Of a DNA stretch of 64,000 nt, positions 1-13,099 are shown piece by piece (the first letter of the stretch is position 1; every line of letters starts with the position of its first letter). The notes under the pieces were generated by a model. That model was given only the letters and a program-made list of their open reading frames with translations. It had not been told where the DNA came from and made no database searches. Position numbers and translations under genes: made by a program. The stretch is from Maea johnstoni (taxonomy: Eukaryota; Annelida; Polychaeta; Spionida; Magelonidae), in the NCBI GenBank assembly GCA_963942565.1, contig OZ012689.1, forward strand, positions 28,109,091 to 28,173,090, given 5' to 3'.

Positions 1-1050
1 GATAGCATCATGTTTGATGGGTCAGGAGTATTATCATCTGAAGGGTTTCGAACTATCTATCTTTACAAATTCCTTACAACTTGATGTTTTAGTTTTGCTT
101 GTCAACCTCCTGTGCACTTATAAACATATTAGCCCTCACATCACCCCAGTCCCCCCCCCCCCCCTCCTCCTCCAAAAAAAAAAATGTTTTGAAAATATCT
201 TTCTGGCAAAAACAGTGTAGATAAATATTCAAGGAAGAAACTGCTCAGATTCCATTCATCAACTTTTCTTGAAAATGCGTTGGGTTTTTGATACTAACGT
301 TACCAAGTTATTTTTGAAAAGGCCTAAAAAAAGTTGTTTGTTTCCTGTAACCCTACCCTAACAAGTTTTTATTCGAAAAAATCCCCACCCTAAAGTTTTT
401 TCTGGCCTCCTGTTGAACTCCAATTCAACGTAAAACATCCATAAAACACACATTTTTGATCAAAAAAATAATGCAAAAAATTTTTTTTTACCGACCTACC
501 TTCCCTTTTTTTTTTGGACCGTTACAGGAAACAAACAATATTTTTTTCTAGGCCAAGTACAATTGCATGCACTTTACACTTAATTAGAAGTTTTGCATGT
601 TTGGGCTGACTATGAGAGAGGGGCTATGTATTGTTATGCCTAAGTGGTGTTTTTTTAGTAACTACCTAGGCCCAACATATCCAAGCTGCTTTCCAAAATG
701 AAAAATGAAAATGTTAACCCCAGTCACATCTGGAGCTTTCACATGGCTTGACACACATATGGAGGTATCTTGGACATTGCAATACTTGAGAAAGAAATAT
801 TGTAACTAGCTCTTCCTGTTGGGTTTTGCAATCCTTTCACAAATATGTTCCATTGATTTCTAGTTAAAGACTTATTTTCCAAGTATTGAGTCCAACGTGT
901 GCCCTCCATGGGCTAATGGGTTAAGAGTGGGTTCTATTATATAATGGCATCATCATCTCATTGAGGAGACATATAAACCTCTCAGCCTGAAGAGGGTAAA
1001 AAATTAGGTACAGCTCTACCTGTCAGCTACACCCCCTTAATCCACAAGAG
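1..1050. other. no gene seen
   Basis: AT-rich sequence with homopolymer runs (C14 near 151, A runs near 174) and no exon-like open frame. A tRNA A-box-like GGGCTAATGGGTTAAG near 911 may be an old SINE head. Confidence 0.5.
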
Positions 1051-1483
1051 CAGTGGGCTCGGGAAGGTGTTTTAATAGTGATCACCATAACAACGCACAC
1101 GGTTGTGGGGAAGAATTCAGTTCTTCTTTTCTAGCGCACTGGTCATCCATCATTCTCACAGCAGCCCTCTGTCATGTTGTGTGGACAATAACAAACAGCC
1201 ACCCTCAGTACCACTACTCCCACTACCACAAATACTAGTACTACTACTACCCTGGATTCCCTCACCCTGCTCATAACAATGCCGCAGACTGGGTTACCTG
1301 GTGTTGACAACCTGGGAGGTAGTCTGCACATTTACTGCCACGTGGGCTATATCATGTATGTTAGAGGCCTGAGTTTCTCTTGTTATTGTAGTTGTTGTTG
1401 TTCTTATTTTTCTGGTATTACAGTTATCACTGCATGTACTTCTATTACTGCTAGTGTTACTATGACAACTATTTATATGACTA

Positions 1484-1508
1484 CTACTAGTAGTACTAGT
1501 ACTACTAG

Positions 1509-1556
<48 letters not shown>

Positions 1557-1569
1557 GACTACATCTACA

Positions 1570-1622
<53 letters not shown>

Positions 1623-1660
1623 AACTGCTACTGCTACTACTACTACTGCTACCACTACTA
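1484..1660. repeat. (ACT)n microsatellite
   Basis: Nearly pure ACT/TAC repeats with a few changed units. Open reading frames through it encode only Thr or Val runs and are not genes. Confidence 0.95.
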
Positions 1661-2048
1661 TTCTATTGTATCTCTTCTTGTCATTCATTATCCTAGGAAC
1701 TTGTTTACTTATCTCTGAGAATGTTACTTAGTACTGTTGCTATAGAATATTTTCACTATGTGTTATGATCCCTTAGTTCAAGGTGTGAGTTCAAAAAACA
1801 CCTTTCTCATGTTAAGTGTCAGTCAAGTTCTATCAAGTGTATTTGATTGAAATCAACCTATGTATGTATGTGTTGGGAGGAGATGTGTGTGTCTGAGGTT
1901 GACTCACATGTCTTCCCTCTCAGCTATAGCATGCTGTGATACACTGTGGCAGCAATGGCCTCACACATCAATAACATGGCCCAGAATAAGGCAGTTAAGT
2001 CAGTGGATAATAGTACAATAATAAGCTAAAGCATGAAAGGATAGAAGG

Positions 2049-2480
2049 ATTTCTAAGGTCTAAGTAGCTAGTGGGTAAGTCTGATTGGATATTGAAGGGT
2101 TGGATTTATGACTGCCCAGAGTCCCTGGGTTTGTTTCTGGGCAAGACAGTTTACCACCTATTGCCTCAGTACACTAGGAAGATTTCTAAGGTGTGCGTAG
2201 CCTAATGGGCAAGTTGGATCAGATATTATTAAGATGGTATTAAGGGGTTGGATTTATGACTGCCCAGAGTCCCTTGGTTTGTTGAAGGGCAAGACAGTTT
2301 ACCACCTATTGCCTCAGTACACTAGGAAGATTTCTAAGGTGTGCGTAGCCTAATGGGCAAGTTGGATCAGATATTATTAAGGGGTTGGATTTATGACTGC
2401 CCAGAGTCCCTGGGTTTGTTCCTGGGCAAGACAGTTTACCACCCATTGCCTCAGTACACTGAGGTTTGATATCAGCACCT
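2049..2480 (+). repeat. tRNA-derived SINE repeated three times in tandem
   Basis: Units start near 2049, 2181 and 2329. Each has an A-box-like head (GTAGCCTAATGGGCAAG in two units, a variant in the first), a B-box-like CTGGGTTTGTTCCTGGGC, and the tail GGGCAAGACAGTTTACCACC followed by TTGCCTCAGTACACT, a form common in tRNA SINEs of marine invertebrates. The units differ by short indels. Head-to-tail repetition is unusual for a SINE and suggests later tandem amplification. Confidence 0.65.
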
Positions 2481-2489
2481 GTAAGCCTC

Positions 2490-3257
2490 ATTAGGGGGAC
2501 AGGCCTGAATTACTGAAGCTAAAAGAGCTAATGAGACCGCTGTGATTGCTGTTCAATGCTCCCCAGGAAGCTGAAAATGAGCCCAGAAGAACAGGTCTAC
2601 ATAGTAGGGAATTCATATTGGGAATACTGTACTTGTATTCTAGGATTTTGTGAAAATTGCATTAAGAGTTACAAGATCTACTCATAATATTTAATATTTG
2701 ATGAAATAAAAATAACACTTTTCCCTTTTGTTAAAAATATTTCCCTCCCTTTAAAAACATCCCCCTGCTCCATCCCCTTCACACACATTCACATTTTATT
2801 TGTGCATTTTTAGGCTTCATTCTGTTTGTTTTCTTTCACCTTGCAAAACCCTTTAGCCTAGATACCCTTTTATTGTGGAAAAGGTCAGCGACCTTTCATG
2901 GTGTTTGAATAGTTAGAATTCCTCATTCTTTATATGAATTTAGAATATGCTTTAACACTTAAATTTAATCCTTATCAGATTTAGTGAAAGAGGATCCTCT
3001 GTGTTTATGTATAGCAGTGTCACAGCTGAGAGACAGGCAATATACAGGATGACTCCATGACAGGAACCAGGCTGTCCATCACCACAGGACAATTATTGAC
3101 CTTTGCTGACCCCAACATTGCATTAACCCTTTGATGCCCAGTGTTCATGACATAGAATGGATGAACTCAGATCAAGTTGTGCCATTTACAAAGAGGTATA
3201 TGTAGGGTATTTGACTGAAAAATACTTTTTTGTACTTTAGAACAAGATTGCTTTATG
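2490..3257. other. no gene seen
   Basis: No convincing exon or RNA gene. ATTAACCCTTTGATGC at about 3122 resembles the end of a TTAA MITE, but no matching right end is apparent. Confidence 0.45.
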
Positions 3258-3495
3258 CAGAGAAATACATCCCCTTGATCCGCAACCCCATAGGTACTGC
3301 ATGCTAGCCTCTACGGCATCTGCGCCTCGGGTTACGCGATGTAGCCTGGGGTTGACTTGTATTGGTCACGTGATCTGTGCAGTAAGCATGCTGACTGGCT
3401 GGCTGGGGGATGTCATCCTATCTAGGTCAGATAGTGAGAGGCAGCGAAATTTGATGAGGCAAGACCAGTGCCCACTCCCTGTCTACTACTCCCAG
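3258..3495 (+). repeat. GC-rich dispersed block, diverged copy
   Basis: Shares blocks with 23030-23295 and 29702-29968: CATCCCCTTGATCCGCAACC at the left, GCGCCTCGGGTTACGCG in the middle, and CCCACTCCCTGTCTACTACT with CCCAG at the right. This copy keeps CACGTG at 3367-3372. Family and function are unknown. It could be a SINE or a dispersed promoter-like unit. Confidence 0.6.
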
Positions 3496-5540
3496 CTTTA
3501 TGGTAGTTGTTTTCGGATTTTTCTTTACAAAATGAGTATGCTAAGTAATTTCAAAATAAAGTGTTTTTTTTATGTATCACCCTTGAAATGAATATTTTGC
3601 ATACAGATGTTTTTTATGCAGCATTTTGATTAATTCTTGAAGGGACTTTGTTTCCTCTAACGGTGGCAACGTTGGCGGCCATCTTTGTGTCAGTGATAAA
3701 TGGGGTACCCCTGTTTACCCTTCTTTATCAGATCTATAATAACTCACTCATCAAACAATCACAATACTACCCTATCAAATTGTCGCAACTCCACAGTATG
3801 TTTTTCATCACATATTTTAGGCTGGGACAATTAAGGTGAGGCTCTTTTCTCCTGGGTATTGCCTCTTCTGACCCTAGCAGTCTTCAATAACAAACATTGG
3901 GAATTCATGTAAACATTGCAATATGTGTGTCGCAAAAAAATAATATAGTTACTTATGTGAATATCTACCTCTCATTTGATAAAATCAAAATCAAGGGACC
4001 TCTGGTAATGATACTCTTTTTTAGTGAATAATATAAAAGATTTTGTGATTATTTTAGTACTTCACTAATGCTCAGCTTATTCAAATTAGAGTAAGGGAAA
4101 TATCGTTAAAAAATATTTGATAACTCACAAAGAAATGATATGATTTTGTGTGTCACATTTCTAGTCAAAGTCACTCAATGAACATTTCTGGTGCACTCTG
4201 CCAGAAGGAGGTGGGGGATAGATGTGTTTAAATAAATAACCATAATATATAATGTGTCTATAGTACCTGGTAACTTAATACCTATAGAGTTCAATTATCA
4301 GTTTTCTCAAACTTAACTAAATGAAGTAATTTCCACACTCCTACACTCTCCCGGCCCTATATTTCTGTGCCTTGCTATCATTAATGTACTATTTCCAAGC
4401 TACTCCTACCTGAACCACCCAGGCACTTAGCATATAAGTAGGTTAAGCAGATCTTATACACAAGAGTGCAGACATTTATGAATGATTTGTTGTGCATATA
4501 ATTTCAAGTTGAGTGATAAAAGTTGCTTTCATACCCAGACTAAGAATCCACCTGCTCAGAAAACTATAGAATATCTTGACAATTAAGACTTATTTGGAAA
4601 ATATTTCATGGCGGACTGTTTCTCTGAAAGGAAAATATAATTTTCATTTGAAGATTTCTTTGAATTCCCCCTGTCTGTTTCGGGGTATCTGTATTCTTTC
4701 CTGTATACTTCAACTAGAGTATAAAATTAATACATACCTCATTCAGTTTTTTCCCAAATATATCAATACTACGATAATATCAGCTGCAGAGTGGAGTCTT
4801 GAATCTGTGTACAAAATGACCTATAGTAAACTGATAGGTTTAGTGACCTACATATTCTTGTTCATTTTTACCTGTTGGCTGAACAATAGTATTGTTATAA
4901 TCATGTTACCTGAAGTCCTGCTTACGTTCTTGCTTGAGTACGGTCCAATTTCCTTGTTGTGTGTGAGTCAGGGATCTCCTTAGCCTGTGAAATTGCCTGT
5001 GATTTTGACTCATTCATATCTCAGAGTACTCAAATAATCTGACTATGTGAATGATATTTTCTTAATGAAAGCATATTTTGAAAATCAGGTTTAGATGGAT
5101 TGTTGATAAAAATATAACTTATAACTTTCATTCAGGTATTCTTGAGAAGTCTGCCTTCTCTCCAGGATACCCACAAGTGTATGTCAGAGTGTGTTTACTT
5201 CCCCTGTAGGGATTTAAGGTTTAAGGCCTGTGTTGCTAGGTACTGTGGTATGTAGCAAATACTTAAAGATAGCTTGATCACTCTGACTTCATAACATAGC
5301 AGGACCACACGAGGGATAGCATGATTTTAGTTCTACAGAGTTCTACTTGCACTTAAATTGAATCAGTCCCAACCCTGCCCAAAAATTTACACATCCTTTG
5401 TAAAAAGAAAAAAACAAGAAAATGACTTCTACCTCATATATGCTCTTTGAATAGAGTGAAATCTGCCAACTTCATCAACTTCAGAGACAGTTTACCTAGC
5501 TAGGACAGTCTCGTAAATCTGTGCCTTTAACCCCAAGAAC
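3496..5540. other. no gene seen
   Basis: AT-rich sequence. The longest open frame (4576-4983) has no splice support, no motif and intron-like composition. Confidence 0.45.
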
Positions 5541-5700
5541 CTGCCCCGATGGCTGAGGGGTCTAAGTGTTGACACTTACTGCATGCTGTTTCTCACCAAT
5601 ACCCAGACCAGGCCATGTGTGATAGTTGCTGGTGGCTTGAGTTTAAGTGGTGGATTTTGCCAGGTACTTAGATGTCCTCCACCACTAACAACTGGCAACT
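5541..5700 (+). repeat. possible tRNA-like SINE remnant
   Basis: CCCCGATGGCTGAGGGGTCT resembles the 5' half of a Ser/Leu-type tRNA with A box TGGCTGAGGGG. The B box is not clear. An old SINE is likelier than a functional tRNA. Confidence 0.3.
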
Positions 5701-6165
5701 CAAATATGGCAGTAAAAGTGATGATAACCAAAATTCTAATTCCAGTTTCCTAAGGAAAATTCCTACCTGATTTATGGTATTCCAATAGTAGCTTCCAATG
5801 ATCATTGATGCTTCTTTGGCGACATGGATTTGGCACAAGCTCATCCTTCACATGACACAGACAGAAATGGTGTGTATTACCCAGAATAGTATGGGGTAGT
5901 AACAATGCTCCATTATTACATAACCAAAGGGGTGTTACCCTTTACATCACACCTGTCAGGGAGAACTGTCTTATTTTAATTGATTCCTTTGTCTCCTTAG
6001 TTTACCTGGGGTGCTTCCATTAATTGACAGCCTGCCAGATTGTCTTTTTGCTTTATAAGATGTGCTGTGCCTGATATATATAATGCTAGCTGTTGCCACA
6101 AGTTGTCTCTGTCCAATTAAGCCACACACAATAGACTTTGAAGTCTGATTACCCCCTGCATTGTC

Positions 6166-6319
6166 TTACCTGTGCTGGACAGGTAAAGCTATTGCATCTT
6201 CTTACCTGTGTGTAAAGTAATTAGAGGTAATTCAGGTAATTACCTGATTAGAGGTTGAGGAGGTGGCTACAGGTAAGACAGGTGTGACAACTTTAACCTG
6301 ATATTCATGCTGTCAGGTG
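6166..6319. promoter_or_regulatory. cluster of CAGGTA/CAGGTG motifs
   Basis: Nine CAGGTR or close CAGGTT matches (both strands) near 6168, 6180, 6203, 6233, 6241, 6270, 6279, 6295 and 6314. CAGGTA/CAGGTG is the E2-box bound by ZEB and Snail-type zinc fingers and by some bHLH proteins. An enhancer or silencer is an inference from motif density only. Confidence 0.35.
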
Positions 6320-6325
6320 AAAATA

Positions 6326-6400
6326 CAATTAAAGCACTTTTGAACATTTTAGGTGGAAAAGGTTCTATGTCAAGTATCAGATATAAGCATAATAAAATCC
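6326..6400 (+). repeat. LINE 3' tail fragment
   Basis: AAAGCACTTTTGAACATTTT, then AGGTGGAAAAGGTTCTATGT, matches the 3' tail at 40400-40460, which follows a recognisable LINE C-terminus. Confidence 0.55.
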
Positions 6401-9320
6401 ATATATTCATCCATCCATGCCTGCAGTGCCAAAAATTGCCCTGGCAATTTTAGTCATATCTTTGTGACTCAAAAAGTGTTTTTCATAGATCGTCAATGAG
6501 AAATTTTGTTCAGTATATGATCCGCCACTCTTCTTTGAATATTTCATGAAATTATTCTTAATTTATAAAGTTATTTTCTAAGACACCATAGATTCCAGAC
6601 ACAAATATATAGAGGAGATCTTAGGGTGCCAATGGCTTAGAGTTTCTCTTTGAAAGTTAGCCATGTACTTTCTAATCCAATAGTGGTCATTATAACATCT
6701 ATGGTATTAGCAACTAAGTCAATGCAGCATCTAGGATGAGTGTGTGAGGTACGTGACCCACGAGTGGTCAAAGGTATCATAGCCCCTGATCAATTACATG
6801 CTTGTTGTTTAACTAATTATTGGCCGTTACTCAGTTACCAGGCTCTCAGTGTTTGGCTAATGAAAGAAGGTATATGTACCCTATCCAATTAAGGGCTGTC
6901 ATTGTATGACAAATACACTACTTGGCCAAATTTGTCTTGCTACATACTGGGTAGCAAAACATTGTGTTTTCCTTGTCTTTATATCATGTCTCTTTGGGTC
7001 AGTGTTATTGAGTCAGTTCAGAATAGGCTGATGGGGGTCTACGAGTGAGATTGGTATCTAGGTGCTTTGCTGCTATCAGTGTCTATTATCTACCTATTAG
7101 TGAGACATCTAAAAGGGTCAATTTGGAGACTTTGCCATTATTGACCAGGCTTTGATGTGGTTGGACGGGGCTACATGGCGGTCTCTCTGATGACCCTCTG
7201 GTCACTTGTTTGACCAGTAGATTATGTACATACGTCTAAACCCTTGTTGTGTATTTCATACTGTCTCTTTGTACCCTGTTGACGCTCCCCTATTCTCTTA
7301 TATAACACACTAAACATGCCCACCTTCCAGGAAAGGTGAGATTGACTTATGATTTCCTTACACTTGATCCTGGACAATTGCCAACTCAAATGTCATGTTT
7401 ATGGAGCAAAGTTAACATGTTTTCATTTGGATCCACTTAACCCTGCAGAATTCAACTAGTTAACCCAATGATCTTGACCATTGTTGTCTGGGTCTAGTTT
7501 ATTATTTTAAGTAACTCTGGAATTCAGTATAAATTTGCAGAATATTTGAGGCATTTTTGTTTATTTATACACTGCATTGCAATCCCTGTAATAATTCTTG
7601 TTATAGTGTTCTCTGCTTTAACAATAGGCATCTGAAAAGTTACTGTAACAGGTTTTCCCAAAGCACAGGTTTTGACTGTACATGCATACATACTTCATAG
7701 AGTAGATTCAGCTTACTGTATTACAAACCCTGCCATGTTATTTCTCATTGGAAATTAATGCTCAGTCCCACACAAATTGGACATACCAGCGATCAGATTT
7801 AAGTATTAAATCTTATCACACCTTGAGGCTGTTCCCCACCTGAGTAGCGCAGTGACAGGTTATCACATCATGTCAATTTCAAGTGGCTCAGGACATTTCT
7901 ACTATAATTGTACTTCCTGTGATTTCTGAGCTGTGCTCAATGAGGAAGGAATGTAATAAGGTGTCAGTTTCAAGTAGGGTATGTTTTTTGCTATTGGTTC
8001 TGTCATGTGGTTTGATATTATGTTACATACAAGTCTTTGCTAAAGGAGTGTTATGCTATGAATTTGTCAGGATGATTCTGGATATTTTCATTATACCTGT
8101 TATGCACTTGGAATAAGTATCAAACTAATTCATGCATTGACACCTTTTTAAGCCAAATTTGTCTTGCAGAAATTAATTGAAATGAAGGCAACATTTCAAA
8201 AATATAAAAATAGAGATAAATGCTTCGCAGCATACAAATCACATCATACATTCAAACATACACTAAGGTAATTAGTTGTTTGTTATGGTTAGGGAGAATG
8301 AGAAAAACTAGCAGACTGTGTCAGAATATGAATGACTGTCTGTAGAATTTGAGACTACCTTGCTGTGTTAGTTTTATCCAGTGTATTGGTTTTTGAGGAT
8401 AGGGTATGTTGGTGTTTTTTCTCGGGTACTTTAAAACATTAAGTCCAGCCATGTAGCAAATAGAAGAAATTTCTTTTCTACAACCAAAAATGATTCCTTT
8501 ACTCATTGATTACGTCTTGGATGAAGAAAAGAATGGATATGTATTGAGAGACCTATTACTATATGCCCTATAGTTAAGTGCTGGACTCATGCCAGGAGTA
8601 CCAGACAAGGCATCAGCGCGAGGTCATGTGGGAACAAGGACCTATCATGGCTCTTACATTGATTACATTACTGAGAAACCTGATCTCCAGCACCAGCTGG
8701 GGGTGCCCAGAGCACCAATTTTTGGCCTATTAGCGGCTATTATTTGACACTGGTTGAGGCTAGCATGTTCAGGTTGACCGGCTAGTTTCGAATCCACTTG
8801 TGTTTGGTCATCTAAGATTGCGTGAAGATAGATTTTAACAGTGCTACTGAGGTAGATACCTCTAAATGCACTTGGCATCAAGTGTTTTAAATCCAACCAG
8901 GAAGGTTAGGTCCAAATCAGTTCTGGGGGTATGGTCAGCAAATGGCACCCGTAGTTAAAAGGTTAAAGAAACTCATTTTGACTCACGCAGGCGGTGTTTC
9001 CTTTAACAGGTGCAAGTGTAGTTGTTAGGGTTTCAGGTGATTTAGGGTACTATGGGGTGGATGGGTTTGGGGTCATCGAGGGTGTTTTTCCATTGTTATC
9101 GGTCCACAGGTGAGCTCCTCACCTTGGTGACTTATCTGCATGTTTTGACACCACAGCTACTCATGCAAGCTGCTCATTTCCTGCCTGGTGTTTAATGTAT
9201 CACTCTATTCTTAACGGAGAAAGCCACCTTCCCCTCTCTTCCTGGAACCTTGCGACTTACCCAATCAAAGCTAGGCATGCATGTGATTGAAAACTATGGG
9301 GATGGGGAGGGGGTCGGTAA
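6401..9320. other. no gene seen
   Basis: No exon with both a good acceptor and donor and a sensible peptide. Open frames at 7883-8116 and 8663-8896 lack any support. Confidence 0.45.
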
Positions 9321-9353
9321 ACTGGTGCATGTATCATCGTCCTTTTATTCGCC

Positions 9354-9524
9354 CTCACCTAGGGGGTGCCAGAGTGTGCAGAGGCGCTGCCTTATGATCG
9401 GTCGGGACCAGTCAGTAACCTGGTGCATATATCATCACCTTATTATTCGCCCTCACCTAGGGGGCGCCATGGTGGCAGAGTGAGCCTTTCGCTTTCTGAT
9501 TGCTCTCATCTAGGTGGCGCTGCC
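9354..9524 (+). promoter_or_regulatory. three CTCF-like motifs in the same direction
   Basis: CACCTAGGGGGTGCC (9356-9370), CACCTAGGGGGCGCC (9454-9468) and CATCTAGGTGGCGCTGC (9508-9524) share the CTCF core YAGRKGGCR. The first two lie in a roughly 100-bp imperfect tandem repeat that also shares the preceding TTATTCGCCCTCACCTAGGG. Binding is inferred from the motif. Confidence 0.4.
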
Positions 9525-9589
9525 TCGAGCTCTACTGCCACCAACACCTAGTCAAAGCTTGAGTCATAAACCTTAGCAACTATGTAACT

Positions 9590-9796
9590 TTAAGCCTTCC
9601 AATGCTGAGGCAATATTTGTCTAAAGCACAAGGACACAAAGATTTTTGAAAACCATCCGAATCCTGTCATGTTGGTATTCATTTGATAGCACTCGCTGAG
9701 TTCTCTCAAATAAGTACCCATATGCTAGAGTTTCAGTCATTTTTCAGGGTTTGCATTATGTCATATTGGCCAAATTAGCCACCAGCAGCATAAGGT
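9590..9796 (-). mobile_element. TTAA MITE, family M1
   Basis: Same element as the others labelled M1: one end reads TTAACCCTTATGCTGCTGG, the other CAGCATTGGAAGGGTTAA. This copy is read from the second end, with a decayed left terminus (TTAAGCCTTCC). Confidence 0.75.
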
Positions 9797-10254
9797 TTTG
9801 TTGATTGTGATTATAAATGTCCTTGCTGTTAAGTGCAAATAGGAAATTCTATTTGTTCATCTTTTCTGTCCTAAGTTCCTAGTATTGAATAGATTGTATT
9901 CATAAGCAGGCACTTTTCAAGTAATATCAAAGGAAATGAAGACATTCACAGTGATGAATATCGTGACCATAGCTTGTGTTCATTTTCCCAACTCCAGTCC
10001 ACTCCCCTGCTGTGTTGTAGCCGCATGCAGTGGCCAGATTCAGTTGTGGGGATATTTCACAATAGCTAATTAACCTGATGTAACAGGTGTTGGCATGATC
10101 ATTACACAGGTGGAGATTTCATGGTCATCATTTGCCGCGGTTGCCTAGCAATGCCTGACAGATGCTATCCCAGTTAGAGGGGACAAATTTTGCTGTTGGT
10201 GGTGATTACAACCATCACTTTTAGTGATCAATGCTTAATTGTTTATGATAATTT

Positions 10255-10740
10255 TGTGGTGATGATGATGATGTGTAGGAGGATGATGATAATGATGATG
10301 ATGATGAAGATGGTAGCATTGAAGGTGTGAAGATGATGATAATGATGGTGATGATGATGATGATGATGAAGATAGCATTGAAGGTGTGAAGATGATGATA
10401 ATGATGATGATGATGATGATGATGATGATGCTGCTGATGATGATGAAGATGATAGCATTGCAGGTTTGAAGATGATGATAATGATGATGATGATGATGAT
10501 GAAGATGATGATATCATTGTAGGTGTGAAGATGAAGATGATGATGATAGCATTGAAGGTGTGAAGATGATGATAATGATGATGATGATGATGATATCATT
10601 GTAGGTGTGAAGATGAAGATGATGAGGATGAAGATGATGATGATAGCTTTGTAGGTGTGAAGATGACGATGATGATGATATCATTGTAGTGTGTGAAGAT
10701 GACGATGATGATGATAGCATTGAAGGTGTGAAGATTAAGA
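10255..10740. repeat. GAT-rich minisatellite
   Basis: GATGAT runs broken at intervals by GATAGCATTGAAGGTGTGAA or close variants. About nine spacers are seen, so a (GAT)n tract was amplified with its spacer. Confidence 0.9.
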
Positions 10741-10759
10741 TGATGGTATTGATCATACA

Positions 10760-12058
10760 ATGTTGATGGAGGTGATGGTGTCTTAAACTGTAAAAAACAA
10801 GATAAATGCTATAATGAGGATTGCATCTGTTACTAGACAGGTATGCATTTAATGGTGAATTTGGAATTGACATATTTATCATAGTTTTCTATAGATAAAT
10901 ATCTCATGTCCCTAAAATAGCATGGGTGGGAAGGAAATGTCATGCGTTTGGTAATTGGCTATCCTATCTTGCCTATAAATACACTGAAGTCTTATGCAAA
11001 CAGGGATACTGTTCTTAATACTGCCTGCTGCTTGTAATGGACCTGACTCATGCTGGCGAAAATAGTAACAAAGTTTTTTGCTTGTTACGGCATGAGATTA
11101 ACCCATGCATGCCTTTTACCATGTATTCCATTTGTCCTTCAAAAGGTTTTCCATCTATGCTTTTGACTGCAAGATTTCACAAAAAATGTCTGGCGTTTTT
11201 TGGCAGCTGCAGTTATTAATGTTAACATGTCCATAACTAGAGTCCCTTTGAAAAGTACCATCTACATCTACATGTATAAAGCTTGATTTCTTGATATCTG
11301 AAGGAGAGGTATTACTTTCATATTGATTTAGATTTTCTCTCAATTATTTTCCAAAATATGCTTTTGATTAGGAGATTTTAACCCACAGAGGCAGAAAATT
11401 TAGAATATGATTATTTGGTAGGATATAGTCATAAACTTTTATTTCAAACTATTGATTGATCATAAAAGATATGATGAGTTATTCTAAGCATAGTTGGTCC
11501 AAAGTTTAGGTGTTCTTCCCCTTGACTCGAGTGCCTGGTTTTTTGTTCTACTTCTCCGTGTACCTTGCACAGGCAATGGTAGTAAACAGATATGTCATGC
11601 CACTCCCCCACAAGCATGTTTCTACTATAACAGTCCTCAGTCCTCAGCCTGTAATCTACACCAGCCCTCCACTCATTAGTCAATGGCCTGACATGCAGCA
11701 CATGTCTATTGCTATATTAGAATGATGTTGACTTATAAACTGCACATTTTGGTTTATTTTGCTATGATTCCATTGTTCAATTTTGAATATTTCTAGTTTT
11801 TTTTTATCCAATACCTTCCATTCAGTTGGATTTAATAGGGAGAGAGATGTGCGAATCAAGTATTGATTTACACACCAAGAATGATTCTTCAAACTTAGTT
11901 TGGCCATCCAGCAAAAACCAGCAGGTCATCCTGACCTTTGGGAAATTAGGTCACTCCCTTATTGACCTACTGACCTACTATGATTAACATAGCACCATCT
12001 TCATTAGGCACCCCTTCCCTCAATCACCACATGTGATTATAACTCATGAAATATTCAC
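10760..12058. other. no gene established
   Basis: An open frame at about 11573-11725 starts after a CTTGCACAG acceptor-like site and gives a Val/Pro/Thr-rich peptide (PLPHKHVSTITVLSPQPVIY), but no good donor is present. It could be an exon of the downstream gene; I did not call it. Confidence 0.3.
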
Positions 12059-12288
12059 TTAACCCATTAATGCTCACAGCAGCCAAAACAGGCCTGGCAA
12101 TTTTGATAATATTTTTCCAACAAAAGCATCTTTTAGAAAATATTTGAAGGAGAAATATTTATCAGAAGCCAGAGAGCAACTCCCCCTCAAATAGTTTGTA
12201 AACTTGGGCTTTATTCCGAAGTTATTTTCAAAAGTATAAGAGTAGCAGACGATACTCTCCAGAGGAACTCTGAGTGTGAATGGGTTAA
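12059..12288 (-). mobile_element. TTAA MITE, family M2
   Basis: TTAACCCATT at one end and AATGGGTTAA at the other, with AAAATATTTGAAGGAGA inside. TTAA flanks with CCC/GGG ends fit a piggyBac-derived MITE of about 230 bp. Confidence 0.75.
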
Positions 12289-12868
12289 TCATCCTATTAG
12301 AGATGCCTGGGAGTATGATTATGAAACATAACCCATTGAACTACAGACCTCCTTGACCCCATTTCTAGCCTTGTTAGAGAGAAGCTAGAGCTTTGAATAT
12401 AAGGATAATGGAAATTACTATGTGGGGTGGCTGTCCCAACCCCTCAAACTCAGAAAATAATTAAAGTTAGACTCTTGACTCTAAAGGCCATACATACCCA
12501 CTAGTTTCAGTAATGTTATCTCTATCTGTGGGTATGGTTTGTTTGCTGGAAAAATATTTCTGCATTAATGGCACCTTTTTACCTTGAAAAGCAAGGCTCA
12601 CCTGTTACTCTATTTCATTCTCTACCTGGCTGGTATAAACCCAGTGCTAGACTCCCCCCTTTATTCATGATGCCTGTCAGCACTAAAGGCCACGAAACAC
12701 TCACCTGTTTCAGTAATATAATCTCTGTCTGTCAACAAGGGTATACGGCTATGGGCTCCATGAGTGACGTTACTGCCTTAGCAGTGATCCTCGGTATACA
12801 CACACACTTCCCTTGGCTTCCAGGGAGAACCCTTGTATGTAAATATAGGTCGAGCAATTGTTCAGCTT

Positions 12869-13099
12869 CTAACCCATTCACACTCAGAGTTCCCCAGGAA
12901 AGTATTGTCTGCTATTTTCATACTTTTGAAAATAACTTGGAAATAAAGCAAATTCTCATAAAATATTTGAAGGAGAGTTGTTGGTAATATTCTGATGAAC
13001 ATTTCTCTTTCAAATATTTTCCAAAAAATGCTTTTGTTAGAAAAAATATTATCAAAATTGTCAGGCCTGTTTTGGCTGCTCTGAGTGTGAATGGGTTAA
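12869..13099 (+). mobile_element. TTAA MITE, family M2
   Basis: Ends CTAACCCATTCACACTCAGAG-like and CTCTGAGTGTGAATGGGTTAA-like, near-perfect inverted repeats. About 230 bp, opposite in orientation to the copy at 12059. Confidence 0.8.

Noticed and set aside
1279-1731. 150-codon Thr-rich open frame
   Set aside because: It is a translation of the (ACT)n microsatellite.
5541-5620. tRNA gene
   Set aside because: Only a 5'-half resemblance; no clear B box or cloverleaf.
10221-10882. Ser/His/Ile-rich minus-strand frames
   Set aside because: They come from the GAT-rich minisatellite; all three frames are open for the same reason.
11573-11725. Possible exon with a Val/Pro/Thr-rich peptide
   Set aside because: Acceptor-like site only; no donor, and the frame runs to a stop.
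12568-12987. 139-codon plus-strand frame
   Set aside because: Its second part is an M2 MITE and the first part has no splice support.
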